Part shown: piece after piece, positions 11,068 to 21,600 of the stretch | Layout of the letters: every line of letters begins with the position of its first letter | Numbering within the stretch: the first letter of the stretch is position 1 | Origin: Myxococcales bacterium UBA1238 | Lineage (GTDB): Bacteria; Myxococcota_A; Bradymonadia; UBA7976; UBA1532 | Reading direction: 5' to 3' | NCBI GenBank assembly: GCA_002309015.1 | Contig: DBWM01000058.1 | Location: forward strand, 71,792 to 119,695 | DNA length: 47,904 nucleotides | The notes under the pieces: model-generated | What the model saw: the letters and a program-made list of their open reading frames with translations, nothing else | What the model was told of the DNA's origin: nothing | Databases searched by the model: none | Position numbers and translations under genes: made by a program

Positions 11068-12504
11068 ATGATGGGCTTAGAGGGATGGCAATGGTTTGGC
11101 GCGTTCGGCGTCGATGAGGCGCTGTGTCGCGATGCCTTGGGATGTGCGCTCAGTCGGGGAGCGGATTTTGCGGAGCTCTTCTTCGAGCACAGCATTCAAA
11201 ACGCGCTCGGTCTAGAGGATGGGGCGGTCAACCGCGCCGCGAGTTCGGTGTCGCTCGGCGTGGGGGTGCGCGCGGTCTTCGGGGATCAGACGGGATACGC
11301 GTTTACGGCGGATTTGAGCCGGGATGCGGTGCTCGGCGCCGCCCGATCGGCCGCATTGATTGCAGAGGGATCCGCAAAGATGCCCCCCCTGGCGTTTGTT
11401 TCGCGCAAGTTGCAGAACTTTTATCCCGTGGATCGCGCCTGGAGCGAGGTGCCGGTGTCGGAGCAGATGCCCCTGCTGAGCCGCCTGGAGGCGGTGGCGA
11501 TGGGGTACGATCCGCGCATCGTGAAGACGCGGGCGAGTTTTTCGACGGGCGAGCAGCGCGTGATGGTGGTCGATTCCGAGGGGCATGTGGCGTACGACCT
11601 GAGGCCCATGACCCGCGCGATGGTGGGATGCACGGCGGAGCAGGGCGGGCGTCGCGAGAGCTATACCGCAAACATCGCGAGTCGCCAGGGGGTGGCGTTT
11701 TTGAGCGATGCGCGTCTGGTCGGGTTAGCCGAGAAGGCGGCGAAGCGCACGCTGTTTTTGTTCGATGCGAGCCCTGCGCCCGCAGGCGTGATGCCCATCG
11801 TGCTCGGCGCGGGCGCCTCGGGGATCCTTTTGCACGAGGCGATCGGTCACGGAATGGAGGCGGACTTTAACCGCAAGGGAGTTTCGGTCTACGCCGACAA
11901 GATGGATCAGCGCATCGCGCCGCCTGGAGTCACCATCGTGGACGACGGCACGTGGATTTCGGGGCGGGGATCCATCAACTGCGACGATGAGGGTGTGGAA
12001 TCCCAGCGCACGGTATTGGTCGAAGACGGCATCCTGCGGTCCTACATGCACGACAAGATCTCAGCCCGGCATTACGGGGTGAAGCCTACGGGCAACGGGA
12101 GGCGCGAGTCGTTCAGGGATCCCCCTCTTCCGCGCATGCGCAACACGCTCCTTTTGAACGGTCCCTGCTCCCCCGAAGACATCATCCGTTCCGTCGATAA
12201 AGGGATCTATGCGGAATCGTTCTTAAACGGGCAGGTCATGATCGGCGCAGGGGACTTCACGTTCTACATCAAGACCGGCTACATGATAGAGGGCGGGCGG
12301 CTGACGAGGCCCATCAAGGACACCAACATCATCGGCAATGGTCCCGAGGTGTTAAAGCAGACCGACATGGTGGGCAACGACTTTCAGTTTGACGAAGGTG
12401 GATGGACTTGCGGCAAAGACGGGCAGTCGGTTCCGGTCTCGCTCGGTATGCCCACGGTACGCGTCGCTCAGATGACTGTGGGTGGCGTAGGAGGTGCAGC
12501 ATGA
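11068..12504 (+). CDS. tldD: TldD-type metalloprotease subunit
   Basis: Catalytic half of the TldD/TldE heterodimeric protease, which in E. coli degrades unfolded peptides and matures microcin B17. The zinc-binding motif HEAIGHGMEADFNRKG is near residue 257, followed by IAPPGVTIVDDGTW and the GNGRRESFRDPPLPRMRNT segment, all typical of TldD. Length 478 aa is normal. The start is the first of two adjacent ATGs behind a GAGAGG ribosome-binding site. It overlaps the partner gene by ATGA, so the two subunits are made in a coupled way. Confidence 0.93.
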   Translation: MMGLEGWQWFGAFGVDEALCRDALGCALSRGADFAELFFEHSIQNALGLEDGAVNRAASSVSLGVGVRAVFGDQTGYAFTADLSRDAVLGAARSAALIAEGSAKMPPLAFVSRKLQNFYPVDRAWSEVPVSEQMPLLSRLEAVAMGYDPRIVKTRASFSTGEQRVMVVDSEGHVAYDLRPMTRAMVGCTAEQGGRRESYTANIASRQGVAFLSDARLVGLAEKAAKRTLFLFDASPAPAGVMPIVLGAGASGILLHEAIGHGMEADFNRKGVSVYADKMDQRIAPPGVTIVDDGTWISGRGSINCDDEGVESQRTVLVEDGILRSYMHDKISARHYGVKPTGNGRRESFRDPPLPRMRNTLLLNGPCSPEDIIRSVDKGIYAESFLNGQVMIGAGDFTFYIKTGYMIEGGRLTRPIKDTNIIGNGPEVLKQTDMVGNDFQFDEGGWTCGKDGQSVPVSLGMPTVRVAQMTVGGVGGAA

Positions 12505-13838
12505 AGCAGGTGGTGGATTCTTCGGTTCGGGAAGCGGTGGAGCAGGCGGTCGCGCTGGCTTTGAAGCATGGGGTTTCGGGCGTATCGGCGAGCTTTGGCC
12601 GAAACCGCGGGATCTCTGTGGAATGGAGGGACGGCAGGCTCGATCGCGTTGAGGACAGCACGGAGCGCGGGGTGGCCCTGGGGTTGTATGTGGCGGATCG
12701 CTACAGCGGGCATTCGACGTCGGATCTGCGTCCCGAGGCGCTCGATCGGTTCGTGGCCGACGCGGTGGCCCGCACGCGGCTGCTCGAAGTCGATCCCTAC
12801 CGGCAGCTGACGGATCCTGCGCTCTATCAGGGTCGGGCCGAGATCGATCTCGATCTTTACGACGCGGCGTTTGAACAGCGCGAAGCCACCGCAAGGCGCG
12901 AGGAGGCTCAGGCTCTGGAAGAAGCGGTGCGACAGGAGGCGTCGGATCTCGACATCATCTCGGTCACCGCAAGCGTGGGCGATCAGGTTTCGGAGGGCAT
13001 GCAGATCCGCTCGAACGGCTTTGAGGGCGAATCGCTTCAGACCGGATTCAGCCGCTGGATCTCGATGACCATCAAAGACGCCCAGGGCAGAAAGCTCGTG
13101 GGATCCGATGGTTCGACCCGCTGCCATCTGAGCGATCTCAAGAGCATCGGTGCGATCGCCAGGCGGGCGGCCGAGCGCGCGCGAAACCAGCGCGATGCGG
13201 TGCATATCCCCACAGGTCAATACCGCGTGATCGTCGAGAACCGGGTGATGCCGCAGCTGTTAAACCCTCTGCTTTCGCCCCTGTCGGGGAGTACGTTGCA
13301 GCAGAAGCACAGCTTATGGCTCGATCGCGTGGGTACAAAGATCGCATCCCCGCTCCTGACCCTCTACGACAACCCCCATATCCCGCGTGGACTCGGGGCC
13401 TCGCTATGGGACAGCGATGGTATCGCCACGAAGCGCCGTCCGCTGATCATCGAGGGCGTGCTGCAAACGTACCTGATCGATCAGTATTACGCCCGCAAGA
13501 TGGGCGTCCAGCCTACGGGTGAAGACTTGGGCGATCTCGAATGGACGCTCGGTGAGGGCGATGTGAATCACCTCGCAGCCGCCATCGGCGATGGTTTGCT
13601 GATCAACCGATTCCTCGGCGGCAACTCCAATCCCACCACCGGCGAGATCAGCAAAGGCTGCGCCGGCCACGTGGTGCGGAACGGCCGCATCTGCGAACCC
13701 TTCGTGGAAGCGAACTTTGCCGATAACCTGGAGCATCTCTTCGAACGCCTCACCCTGCTAGGCGCCGACGCCGAACCCGAAGGCACCGCCCATTGCCCCA
13801 GCTGCGTCTTCGACGCCGTCCAGGTCAGCGGCCATTAA
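12501..13838 (+). CDS. pmbA: TldE/PmbA family protein
   Basis: Non-catalytic partner of TldD. I chose the ATG at 12501 (MKQVVDSSVREAVEQAVALA), which overlaps the tldD stop and has GGAGG upstream. Features seen: WRDGRLDRVEDSTERGVALG near the N-terminus, LDIISVTASVGDQVSEG in the middle, LSPLSGSTLQQKHSLW, and the C-terminal segment GNSNPTTGEISKGCAGHVVR, typical of TldE. The HExxxH motif of TldD is absent, as expected. Length 445 aa is normal. It is the last gene before a 1.1-kb repeat block. Confidence 0.92.
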   Translation: MKQVVDSSVREAVEQAVALALKHGVSGVSASFGRNRGISVEWRDGRLDRVEDSTERGVALGLYVADRYSGHSTSDLRPEALDRFVADAVARTRLLEVDPYRQLTDPALYQGRAEIDLDLYDAAFEQREATARREEAQALEEAVRQEASDLDIISVTASVGDQVSEGMQIRSNGFEGESLQTGFSRWISMTIKDAQGRKLVGSDGSTRCHLSDLKSIGAIARRAAERARNQRDAVHIPTGQYRVIVENRVMPQLLNPLLSPLSGSTLQQKHSLWLDRVGTKIASPLLTLYDNPHIPRGLGASLWDSDGIATKRRPLIIEGVLQTYLIDQYYARKMGVQPTGEDLGDLEWTLGEGDVNHLAAAIGDGLLINRFLGGNSNPTTGEISKGCAGHVVRNGRICEPFVEANFADNLEHLFERLTLLGADAEPEGTAHCPSCVFDAVQVSGH

Positions 13839-13887
13839 ACAATCCCCGCTCCGCTCCCGAAAAAGATCTCCCATAAATTCCCCATAA

Positions 13888-14860
13888 CACCTTCCTTTCA
13901 ACCCAGCCTCGAGAGAACCAAGCCGTCCCCGCAGCTGTTGGGGGCATCCGTGAAGCGGATGAAGGAAGGGGAGCTGCTTTGCAAAGTGGGTTCTCGATGG
14001 GGAGAAAACGCCACAACACCTTCCTTTCAACCAAGCCGCGAGAGAACCAAGCCGTCCCCGCAGCTGTTGGTGGCATCTTCGAAGCGCGTGACGGAAGGGG
14101 AGCCGCTTTGCAAGGTCAGTTCTCGAGCATGAAAAATCGGTGAATCTCGTTCCTTTTAACCAAGTCGCGAGAGAACCAAGCCGTCCCCGCAGCTGTTGAT
14201 GGCATCCTCGGAGCGGATGGCGGAAGGGGAGCTGCTTTGCAAAGTGGGTTCTCGATCGCGAGAAAACGCCGCAACTCGTTGTATTCTTCCCACCCAGCAG
14301 CCTCATTTTGATTGACAAGTCCCCTTCCATCTCGTCTGCGGCGAGCTGCCAACACCTACGGGGACGGCTTGAGCCACGTTTTCTGACCGGGAGATCCTGA
14401 TAAATTGGAGATGACGTTGAATGAGCATCGCTCGAAATCCACACAACTCGTTCATTTCAATCAGGCTGTGTTGACGACAAGCCTTCCTCGCAGGTGAAGT
14501 CGGCATCCGCAGCGCGGATGACGGAAGGGGATTTGCTTCACAAAGTTGGTTCTAGATGGGGGCAATTCCCACAACTCGTTGTATTCTTCCCCATAAGCAG
14601 CCTCGCTTTAACGAGGGCGTCCTATTCCGTCTCGCCTGCGGCGAGCTGCCAACAGCAGCGGGGACGGATTGAGCTGCATTTCATGGCCGGGAGATCCTGA
14701 ATCGTTGGGGCATTCATCAAACTCAAATCTTCAGGATTCTCCATCTCCAACAAATTTCAACCCAGCCGCGAGAGAACCAAGCCGTCCCCGCAGCTGTTGG
14801 TGGCACGCGCGAAGCGCGTGACGAAAGGGGAGCCGCTTAACAACGTCAGTCATCGATCAG
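13888..14860. repeat. Cluster of about 110-bp hairpin-forming repeats
   Basis: The gap after the tldE gene holds no credible gene but at least seven copies of one element. Plus-orientation copies start near 13911, 14040, 14169, 14460 (diverged) and 14770; two related units in opposite orientation lie at about 14310-14400 and 14610-14705. A full copy opens with GAGAGAACC and closes with GGGTTCTCGA, forming an outer stem (13911-13997), with an inner stem in the middle (13945-13950 with 13956-13961). The inner stem shows paired changes between copies: CATCCG/CGGATG in two copies and CACGCG/CGCGTG at 14804-14820. This is a REP/BIME-like element family. Confidence 0.85.
14156..14707. repeat. 300-bp composite tandem duplication
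   Basis: A direct element plus an inverted element form a composite unit duplicated once: the segment around CTCGTTGTATTCTTCC occurs at 14276 and again exactly 300 bases on at 14576. The inverted parts contain CTCGTC/GGCGAG and CTCGCC/GGCGAG stems at matching positions, so the stem is kept in both copies. Confidence 0.75.
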
Positions 14861-14987
14861 GAAAGATCACCACCATCTCCCATCTCCTCAGACCTCGCCT
14901 CATCTCCATTTACCACCCCCTGGCGTTCGCGCGCGGTTTTGTTGTATCCATGGCCCCATCCACTGTGGTTTTACGGGGAGGGATCTG

Positions 14988-15689
14988 ATGCGGTTTCCAC
15001 CATTGGTTTGCGGGCGCATGGTGAAGCGGTACAAGCGGTTTCTGGTCGACGTCGATCTCTTTGGGGAGATCGTGACGGCGCATTGCCCGAACAGCGGATC
15101 GATGAGGAACTGCATCGAGGAGGGGGGGCGCGTTTGGCTCTCGAAGAGCGATTCACCGAGGCGAAAGCTCGCCTATACGCTCGAGATGCACGAGGTGGGT
15201 GGCGTCAGAATCCTGCTCAACACGCAGCGGCCCAATGCGATCATCACCGAGGGGCTGAGCCTGGGGTGCTTTGAGCCGTTGGCGATGTATCGTGATCTCA
15301 GGCGCGAGGTGCCTTACGGCGATCATTCGCGGGTCGACGTGCTGCTTACGGGTGACGGGCTGCCGGATTGCTACGTCGAGATCAAGAGCGCGACCATGGG
15401 CGTTGGCGATGAGGTGACGAGGTTTCCGGATGCGGTCACAGAACGGGGCACCAAACATCTGATGGAACTCGCGCGCCGCGCTGAAGCGGGCGATCGGGCG
15501 GTGCTCCTCTTTGCCGCAAGCCGTGAAGATTCGCGGGTGGTCGCCCTGGCCCAATCGATCGATCCGCGGTATGCGGAGGCCCTGATCGAGGCCCGGTCGA
15601 GGGGCGTTGAGGTTTACGCGGTGCTGATCGAGCTCTCGGAGACCGAGGCGCGCATGGGTCAGGCGATCCCCTTCAGCGCCGATCTCTGA
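14988..15689 (+). CDS. sfsA: SfsA family DNA-binding/nuclease protein
   Basis: Homologue of E. coli SfsA, originally described as a stimulator of sugar fermentation and now often annotated as a DNA/RNA nuclease. An N-terminal OB-like domain carries the hallmark GEIVTAHCPNSGSM, followed by KLAYTLEM and VLLNTQ-like segments. The C-terminal domain has the acidic/lysine motif DCYVEIKSATM and FPDAVTERGTKHLMEL, consistent with a PD-(D/E)XK-like core. Length 233 aa is normal. The ATG at 14988 has a GGAGGG ribosome-binding site. The gene is flanked on both sides by non-coding repeat blocks and has no operon partner. Confidence 0.92.
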   Translation: MRFPPLVCGRMVKRYKRFLVDVDLFGEIVTAHCPNSGSMRNCIEEGGRVWLSKSDSPRRKLAYTLEMHEVGGVRILLNTQRPNAIITEGLSLGCFEPLAMYRDLRREVPYGDHSRVDVLLTGDGLPDCYVEIKSATMGVGDEVTRFPDAVTERGTKHLMELARRAEAGDRAVLLFAASREDSRVVALAQSIDPRYAEALIEARSRGVEVYAVLIELSETEARMGQAIPFSADL

Positions 15690-15767
15690 TTCATGGTGAT
15701 CGAAGGGCGGTCGCCTTCAAAAGAAAGACTCTGCAAGGGTGATTCGCTTGTACAAAAGTTCTTTGAA

Positions 15768-15925
15768 ATCACCAGCCTTTTTTCCTTTGGTGCGCCTTCT
15801 GTCCCATCGAAGTTTCGATGCAGGCGGAATCTTTGAGCCTTGTGGACGGGAAAATCACCAGTCCCTGTTCCTTTGATGCGACTTTTGTCCCATCGAAGTT
15901 TCGATGCAGGCGGAATCTTTGGGAT
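15768..15925. repeat. 86-bp tandem repeat with internal palindrome, two units
   Basis: Two units start at 15768 and 15854 (offset 86). Each opens with ATCACCAG and contains an identical palindromic core CATCGAAGTTTCGATG (15805-15820 and 15891-15906) within about 36 bp of near identity. No protein is credible here. Confidence 0.8.
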
Positions 15926-16410
15926 CTGATGCCCAGAGATTCAACAGATCGCCTTCAGAGGGCGCAATCCGGATGTTGCAAAAGCACCGGTTGCATCGGC
16001 CGCATCGGATATCGAATGCCTTCAAAGCACCACCCTCCGCTCTGCAGGAGTAACTTCACTGCCACAGGATCACCACGATGTGGTGATCGCCTCCGGATGC
16101 AGATACAGACGGTGACCGCAATGCGCGGAATGCGTGGGACTCCACTGCGGGCAAAGCACCACCCGATGATTAAAAGTTGACATCGGACATCAAAGAAGGG
16201 GTGAGCTCATGGTGATCGCGTTGCACTCTGTAATCAAAAAATGGGCAGGGCATGTTCCAGCGCCTTAACTTCAGTTCCTCGAAGAGACCATCACCTGGTG
16301 AATCCGGGTCTTTGAACCCGCTTTGAGGCACCATCATGCGGTGCTCTGTGATACAAAGTCACGCAGAAGATCTGCGATCCACTCGCTTCACAACAGACAC
16401 AGCCTGAATG
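15926..16410. repeat. Spacer with multiple small hairpins
   Basis: Between sfsA and the next gene I see no gene. The spacer contains several perfect stems: GATCACCAC/GTGGTGATC (16068-16088), TCACC/GGTGA (16291-16301), CGGGT/ACCCG (16305-16320), GCACC/GGTGC (16328-16344) and GCAGA/TCTGC (16363-16375). The phrase TGGTGATCG recurs near 15695, 16081 and 16210. Confidence 0.65.
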
Positions 16411-16496
16411 CATTCAGCAGGCAGGGATGATTTTGCGGGAGGGGAGCGGTTTTAAAGGAGGGCAGGCGAGTGATGCGGCGGGATTTGGATGCGCGC

Positions 16497-17324
16497 TCAG
16501 GCGTTGGGATCGCCTGCGGGCAGGGGAGCGGGCTCTGCGGAGGCATCGCCCGGAGCTGCGTTGTCGTCTGCGATCTCTCCAAAATCGCTCTCGATCTCTT
16601 TGCCCGAGGTGGGATCGATGTCGACGTTTTTATGCTTGCGCTTGCGCTGGTTGGCGATCAGCTTGCATTGGTTCTCGAGGGGCGCGATCAGCTGGTGCAG
16701 CAGGGGCGGATCGTCCATCGCGTAGAGGCCCACGCAGAGGCAATAGACCGCCTGCAGGTAGCGGTTCGCGTTGTTTAAGGCGCCGGTGACCTGGGCAAAA
16801 GTGATGTTCTCCTTTGCGGGCGTGGGGGTGATGAAGCCGGTGCGGATCGCTTCGAGGCGCTCGCGCATGTCGTGCATGGGGAGGATGCCCCATTCATCGA
16901 AGATATCGCCGTCCATCTTCTGGAGCGTGCGGTCGATCCAGGCGAGTTCGTCGCCGTAGGTCTTGTGCACGACCTCCGAGAGGCCTTTGGGGAACAGCTG
17001 ATCGATCACCTTTTGGGCCGCCACCCCCATGAGCTGGCCCTGAAAAGCTGCGGCCAGGCTCTTGGCGATGTCGAAACATTGCCTGCACCATTGCGAGAGC
17101 TGCTGATCGAGGGTTGCGTAGGAGCTGTTCGCCTTGCTCGGTTTTTGCCGGTAGGCCTGGCTCATGTCGTATGCGCGGTTGGCGGCGACGTAGGCGGCCT
17201 TGAGCAGGCTGTTTAAGCGGGGGGAGTCGATCTTCGAGGCGATTTCGCGCTGCTGGGTGATCGTGTAGAGCAGACGCCCGGGGAGCATCTTGTAGATCTT
17301 TAAGTACTGGGTCCAGTTGGCCAT
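16497..17324 (-). CDS. Hypothetical helical protein, 275 aa
   Basis: Family not recognised. I place the start at the ATG at 17324 (MANWTQYLKIYKMLPGRLLY), which has AAGGA 8 bases upstream; an upstream in-frame start exists but lacks this. The protein is predicted helical throughout, with no signal peptide or clear membrane segment. A basic stretch (ANQRKRKHKN, about residue 225) precedes an acidic, Pro/Ala-rich tail (ESDFGEIADDNAAPGDASA) that is probably disordered. It stands alone between a repeat block and folD on the same strand. Architecture is loosely like the protein at 6643-7431, a helical bundle followed by a charged tail. Confidence 0.75.
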   Translation of the reverse strand: MANWTQYLKIYKMLPGRLLYTITQQREIASKIDSPRLNSLLKAAYVAANRAYDMSQAYRQKPSKANSSYATLDQQLSQWCRQCFDIAKSLAAAFQGQLMGVAAQKVIDQLFPKGLSEVVHKTYGDELAWIDRTLQKMDGDIFDEWGILPMHDMRERLEAIRTGFITPTPAKENITFAQVTGALNNANRYLQAVYCLCVGLYAMDDPPLLHQLIAPLENQCKLIANQRKRKHKNVDIDPTSGKEIESDFGEIADDNAAPGDASAEPAPLPAGDPNA

Positions 17325-17573
17325 GGGGGTGATCCTTTGCAGAATGACTGCGATCATTTCTCCAGAGTTTGTTGCTTTCGTCAAGCCCAATGCTCAAAAA
17401 AATGGAGAGAAGGCGTGCAGGGGAGGGATCAGGGTTTGCGCGATGCCCCACGGGGAGCGGATTTTGGGGGTATCAAACCTGCGCAAAAAAAATGAGGAGG
17501 GCCGCTTTTTTGAGATCCGATCGGCGCGAAAGGCGGGCGCCCTTCTGACCGCGAGCGCTCTGTATCAGCCCGT

Positions 17574-18434
17574 TTAAGCGCCCCGGGCGATCCTTTGGGC
17601 TGCAGCCTGGACCGCATTCTGCAGGAGGCAGGTGATCGTCATGGGACCTACGCCTCCGGGGACGGGCGTGATGGCGGCAGCCCGCTTTGAGACCGCCTCA
17701 AAATCCACATCCCCCGTGAGTCCGCCGCCGGGCAGGGGCGAAATCCCCACGTCGATGACGACCGCGCCGGGTTTGACCCAGTCGCCCTGCACCAGATGGG
17801 GGTGCCCCGTGGCCGAGACGATCAGATCCGCGCAACGGGTCTCGGCGGCTACGTCTTTCGTCTTGGAATGGCAAACCGTCACCGTCGCGTTCGCCTGCAT
17901 GAGCAACTGCGACAAAGGCCGCCCCACGAGCTCACTGCGGCCGATGATCACCGCCCGCGCGCCGCTCAGGGTGAGGCCGCTCAGCCCGATGAGCTTCATG
18001 CAACCCTGAGGTGTGCAGGGAATGAAGCGCGGCAACCCCTGCAAAAGCAGCCCCTGGTTTTCGGGATGCAGGCCGTCCACATCCTTCCACGGGTCGATCA
18101 GCGAAAGCAGCGCCCTTCGATCTTCGAGCGAGAACCGGGCGGGCAGGGGCAGCTGCAACAAAATCCCGTCGGTTTCGGGATCGTCGTTCAATCTGCGGAT
18201 CGCCGCTGCGAGCTCGTCAAAGGTGACCTCAGGCGGAAAGCAGAGCGTCTGGGACTCGATCCCCACCTGGCGGCAGGCGCGGGTCTTGTTTCTCACGTAG
18301 ACTTTGCTGGCCGGGTTGTCGCCGGCGAGGATCATCTTGAGCCCCGCCTTGCGCGGTAAGGCTTTGGCCTGAATCGCTATATCTGCGCGCACCCTCTCGG
18401 CGAGCGCGCGTCCATCTAAAATTGTTGCGGTCAT
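17574..18434 (-). CDS. folD: Bifunctional methylenetetrahydrofolate dehydrogenase/cyclohydrolase
   Basis: Cytoplasmic one-carbon enzyme interconverting 5,10-methylene- and 10-formyl-tetrahydrofolate with NADP. Signature pieces: the YxxxK motif in VYVRNKTRACRQVGIE, LLQLPLP, KDVDGLHPENQG, the nucleotide-binding GRSELVGRPLSQLL, and PVPGGVGPMT near the C-terminus. The start at 18434 (MTATILDGRALAERV) has AAGGAG upstream; the longer frame is leader. Length 286 aa is normal. It lies 197 bases downstream of the large minus-strand operon and may be transcribed with it. Confidence 0.96.
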   Translation of the reverse strand: MTATILDGRALAERVRADIAIQAKALPRKAGLKMILAGDNPASKVYVRNKTRACRQVGIESQTLCFPPEVTFDELAAAIRRLNDDPETDGILLQLPLPARFSLEDRRALLSLIDPWKDVDGLHPENQGLLLQGLPRFIPCTPQGCMKLIGLSGLTLSGARAVIIGRSELVGRPLSQLLMQANATVTVCHSKTKDVAAETRCADLIVSATGHPHLVQGDWVKPGAVVIDVGISPLPGGGLTGDVDFEAVSKRAAAITPVPGGVGPMTITCLLQNAVQAAAQRIARGA

Positions 18435-18631
18435 CGCTTCTCCTTTGCAGAGCCGGGGCGGCGCTGGATACAGCCACCAGGCCTCCGGGTCAACGGCTGT
18501 GATGTTACGCATTAAAGCAGCCGTCCCTGGTGCCTGACGGGCGATGGGCCGGGCTCAAATCCGAAGATCGGGTTCTTTGACTGCGGATCCTTTGTGAAAA
18601 AAGCAACGGGAAGGGTTCAGTTTGCAGGACT

Positions 18632-21600
18632 CTAGCGGTTTCTGGCCAGCAGTACGCCCTGAGCGGAGGGCAGGATCGAAGGTCGCAATCCCTGCGCCTT
18701 GACGAATCGGCGGAGCTCCGGTGACTGAAAAGCATGGGTACAAAGCAAAATCCCCTGAGGCGAGAGGGCGCTCACCGCAAACATGAGGCGCTGGGGGATC
18801 GATTCGGGTAATACGCCCGCAACGATCAGCAGATCGATCGCGTCGGGCACGCTCCCCGGAGAGATCGCCCGGATCGGCAGCGAGAGATCGCGCATCGCGG
18901 TGATCCAGGGCGCCTGGTCGACGAGCACGATCCCCTCTTTGACGCGACAAGCCTCCGCTGCGTATGCGGCGATGAGCCCCGACTCCGGACCCAGCACGAG
19001 CACGCGCCTGCTCGCCTCTGCAGCGCAAAGATGGTGAACGAACACGCAGAGTTCCACGCTTGAAGCCAGCGCCTTGGACGTAAAGGGCCCTTCCTGGTTC
19101 GGCTTCGTAAAGCTCCAGCCCAAGAGATCGCCCTGCCCGTTTTCGGTATGAAGCCCGAGCAATCCGAGCAGATCGCGGGCACGGGGAATCCCGCTCGCTT
19201 TAAATCCGGGCATCGTGGGCCCCAGACGCCGCAAATACGCGTCGCGCAAAGAGGCCCTGCAGGTTTCCTGCCGCTGCTCCAGCACCAGACGCGCCTTCTG
19301 CCCTAACTCCGCCGCGCGATCCGGATCCAAAACGATCGACTGCCATGCTTTCGCGCATTCATCGGGATCGCGATCGCAGATCTGGTAGCCCCGCGCCGCC
19401 TCTTCATCGCCGCCACCCACCAGCAGGCAGGGGATCCCGTGGGATGCAGCCCGCTGAAACCACCGCTCATCGGTCTCAAAGAGGATGCAGAGCAGCGCGC
19501 GATCCGCGATCGCCCGTTCAAAGCGCACATCGTCGTCGAGCAAAACCGTCGCCTTGCGCAGCTTTTTGGGGAGTTCATTGCGAAGCGCGGCATCCAGACT
19601 GTCGGCCCGCGCGATGGCGAGATGCATCCCGGGCACCGCTTCGAGCGTCTTTCGGGCCATCCTCCAGAAATGCGCGTGGTCGCGGTCGCGATCGGGGCAG
19701 AGCACAAAGGTGACCAGCTCACCCTCACCGAGCAGCGCGTCCATCTCGTCGTCGGCCTGAAGAGAAGGCACCGGTGCAGGCTCGCTCTGCGGGGCAAACC
19801 AAAGCAGCTCGTCGGGCGAAACCTGGCGCACAAAAGGCGTCGGCACCCGCTGATCGAACGGTCCCGACACCACCCGACCGAGCTCCGAATCGCGCCATGC
19901 GTTGCCTTCCTCGCCATAGAGATGCACCAGATCAAAGTCCGCCGCGAGCGCGCAGAGACCCGCCCCCGTCACGATCAGCCGCGGCTGCGTCCCCGGCTCC
20001 GCTTCAAGCCACGCCCGCTGCCCGATGAGCGCCACCTGACCCGTCACGCGATCCCCCAGCAAAGGCGTGCTCGCCTCCGCCGCCAGTACAAACTGCGCGT
20101 CGGCCGTCGCATGGAGTATCCGCGCCTCAGGTTCACCCGGACAAACGAAGGGCTGCTCTTCAAATTCGGGGCGATCAGCGTTGCCGCGTCCCTGCCAGAG
20201 GGTGAGCCCGCCGAGCTTCATGCCGTCGGATCCGTTGCCCTCGAAGCCTACGGTCAGGTTGACCCCGCGCAGATCGACCGCATTGCGGTTTCCGGCCTCC
20301 GTCAGCAGCACCATATCGGCCGCGAGCCCGTTTTTCGTTCCGATCGCATATTCGAGCCCCACCGCCTGCAGCAGCTTTTTTTGATCTGCAGAGCATTGGG
20401 GGGAAAGGATCAGCCTGCCCGTGCAGGTCAGCCGCAGCGCTTCACCCGCAAAGAGCGCTGGCAGCAGGAGTTCCCGATCGGGCGCAGATGACCCGCAGAC
20501 GTAGATGCTGTCGGGCCTCGCCATGCGCACGATCGCGCTCAGGGTTGAAAGGGCCTCAAACGTGGGCTCCAGATTCCACTCATGCTGCGGAAGCAGGGGC
20601 GCTGCGAGCCGCAAATCGACCACCCCCTCGGTCTCCGCTCCCTTTGCAGCCGCCCGCAATCCGAGCAGGGCGTAGAGATCGCGCGGGTAACGTCGCGCCG
20701 ATCGCACGTGACTGAAGGTTGAGCCCGCGCCGCAACGCCTGTAAATCTCGATGGTGTCCGACACGCCTTTCGCCAGACATTCGTCGAGGGCCCGCCGACC
20801 GCGCTCCCCGAGATCGCTGCGCAGCGCCGGTTTCGCGCAGAGCTCTTCCACCGCCAGAGCGATGCCCTCCTCCGTCGCCGGACAGCGTACCCCGCCTTCG
20901 CGATCGAGATCGTCGATGCGCTGCGCACTGCTCGCGACGAAGGGGATCGATGCCGCCATCGCAAACTGCTGCGCTGACGAGACCCCCATCGCTTCGCGCT
21001 CCACCACCAGCAGGATCCCCTCCTGCACGCCCGAGATCAGATCCAGCCAGTCGATGGCCTGTACGCAATGCACCTGGGATCGCACCTCGTCCGGGAGATC
21101 CTCGATCATCGACCAGTCGATGTCGTCGGCCTGCTCCACATAGAGCGGGATCGCCTGCGCCTGTTCGATGCGAAGGACCGCATTCCAGAAGAGCGCGCGA
21201 TCCACGCGGTGCGCCGAACCCGCCCGGAGCAGTACCGGCTGCTTCTGTGGCTCCTCCGGATCGAGGATTCGCTCCGGCCATTGCAAGTGATCGACCGCGA
21301 GCGGGAAGGGGATCGCCTCCTCCAGCTGGGGGCAAAGTCGCGCCGAAACCGCAAACACCCTCACCGCCGGCAGATCGTCCAGATCCGTCGCCCCGTGCAC
21401 CGTGATGACTCTGGGCGCAGGCAGCCGCTCGTACCAAAGGGCCGCTGCGGGATCCGAGGCATCGCCCTGCACGTGAATGTGAATGAGGGGGTACTGCGCC
21501 GCCAGCGCAGGCAGCTGATCGAGGGTCGCCAGGTAGGATCGCGCCCCAAACCGCTCGAGCTCCGCCAGCACCCGGGGTTCGATCCCGTCGGCATCGGTCC

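Noticed and set aside
15818..16180. 120-codon plus-strand frame after sfsA
   Set aside because: It crosses a tandem repeat and hairpins, has no ribosome-binding site and no protein-like composition.
20067..21405. Long plus-strand frames opposite the glycosyltransferase-like genes
   Set aside because: Typical GC-rich antisense shadows; arginine/proline-rich composition and no start signals.
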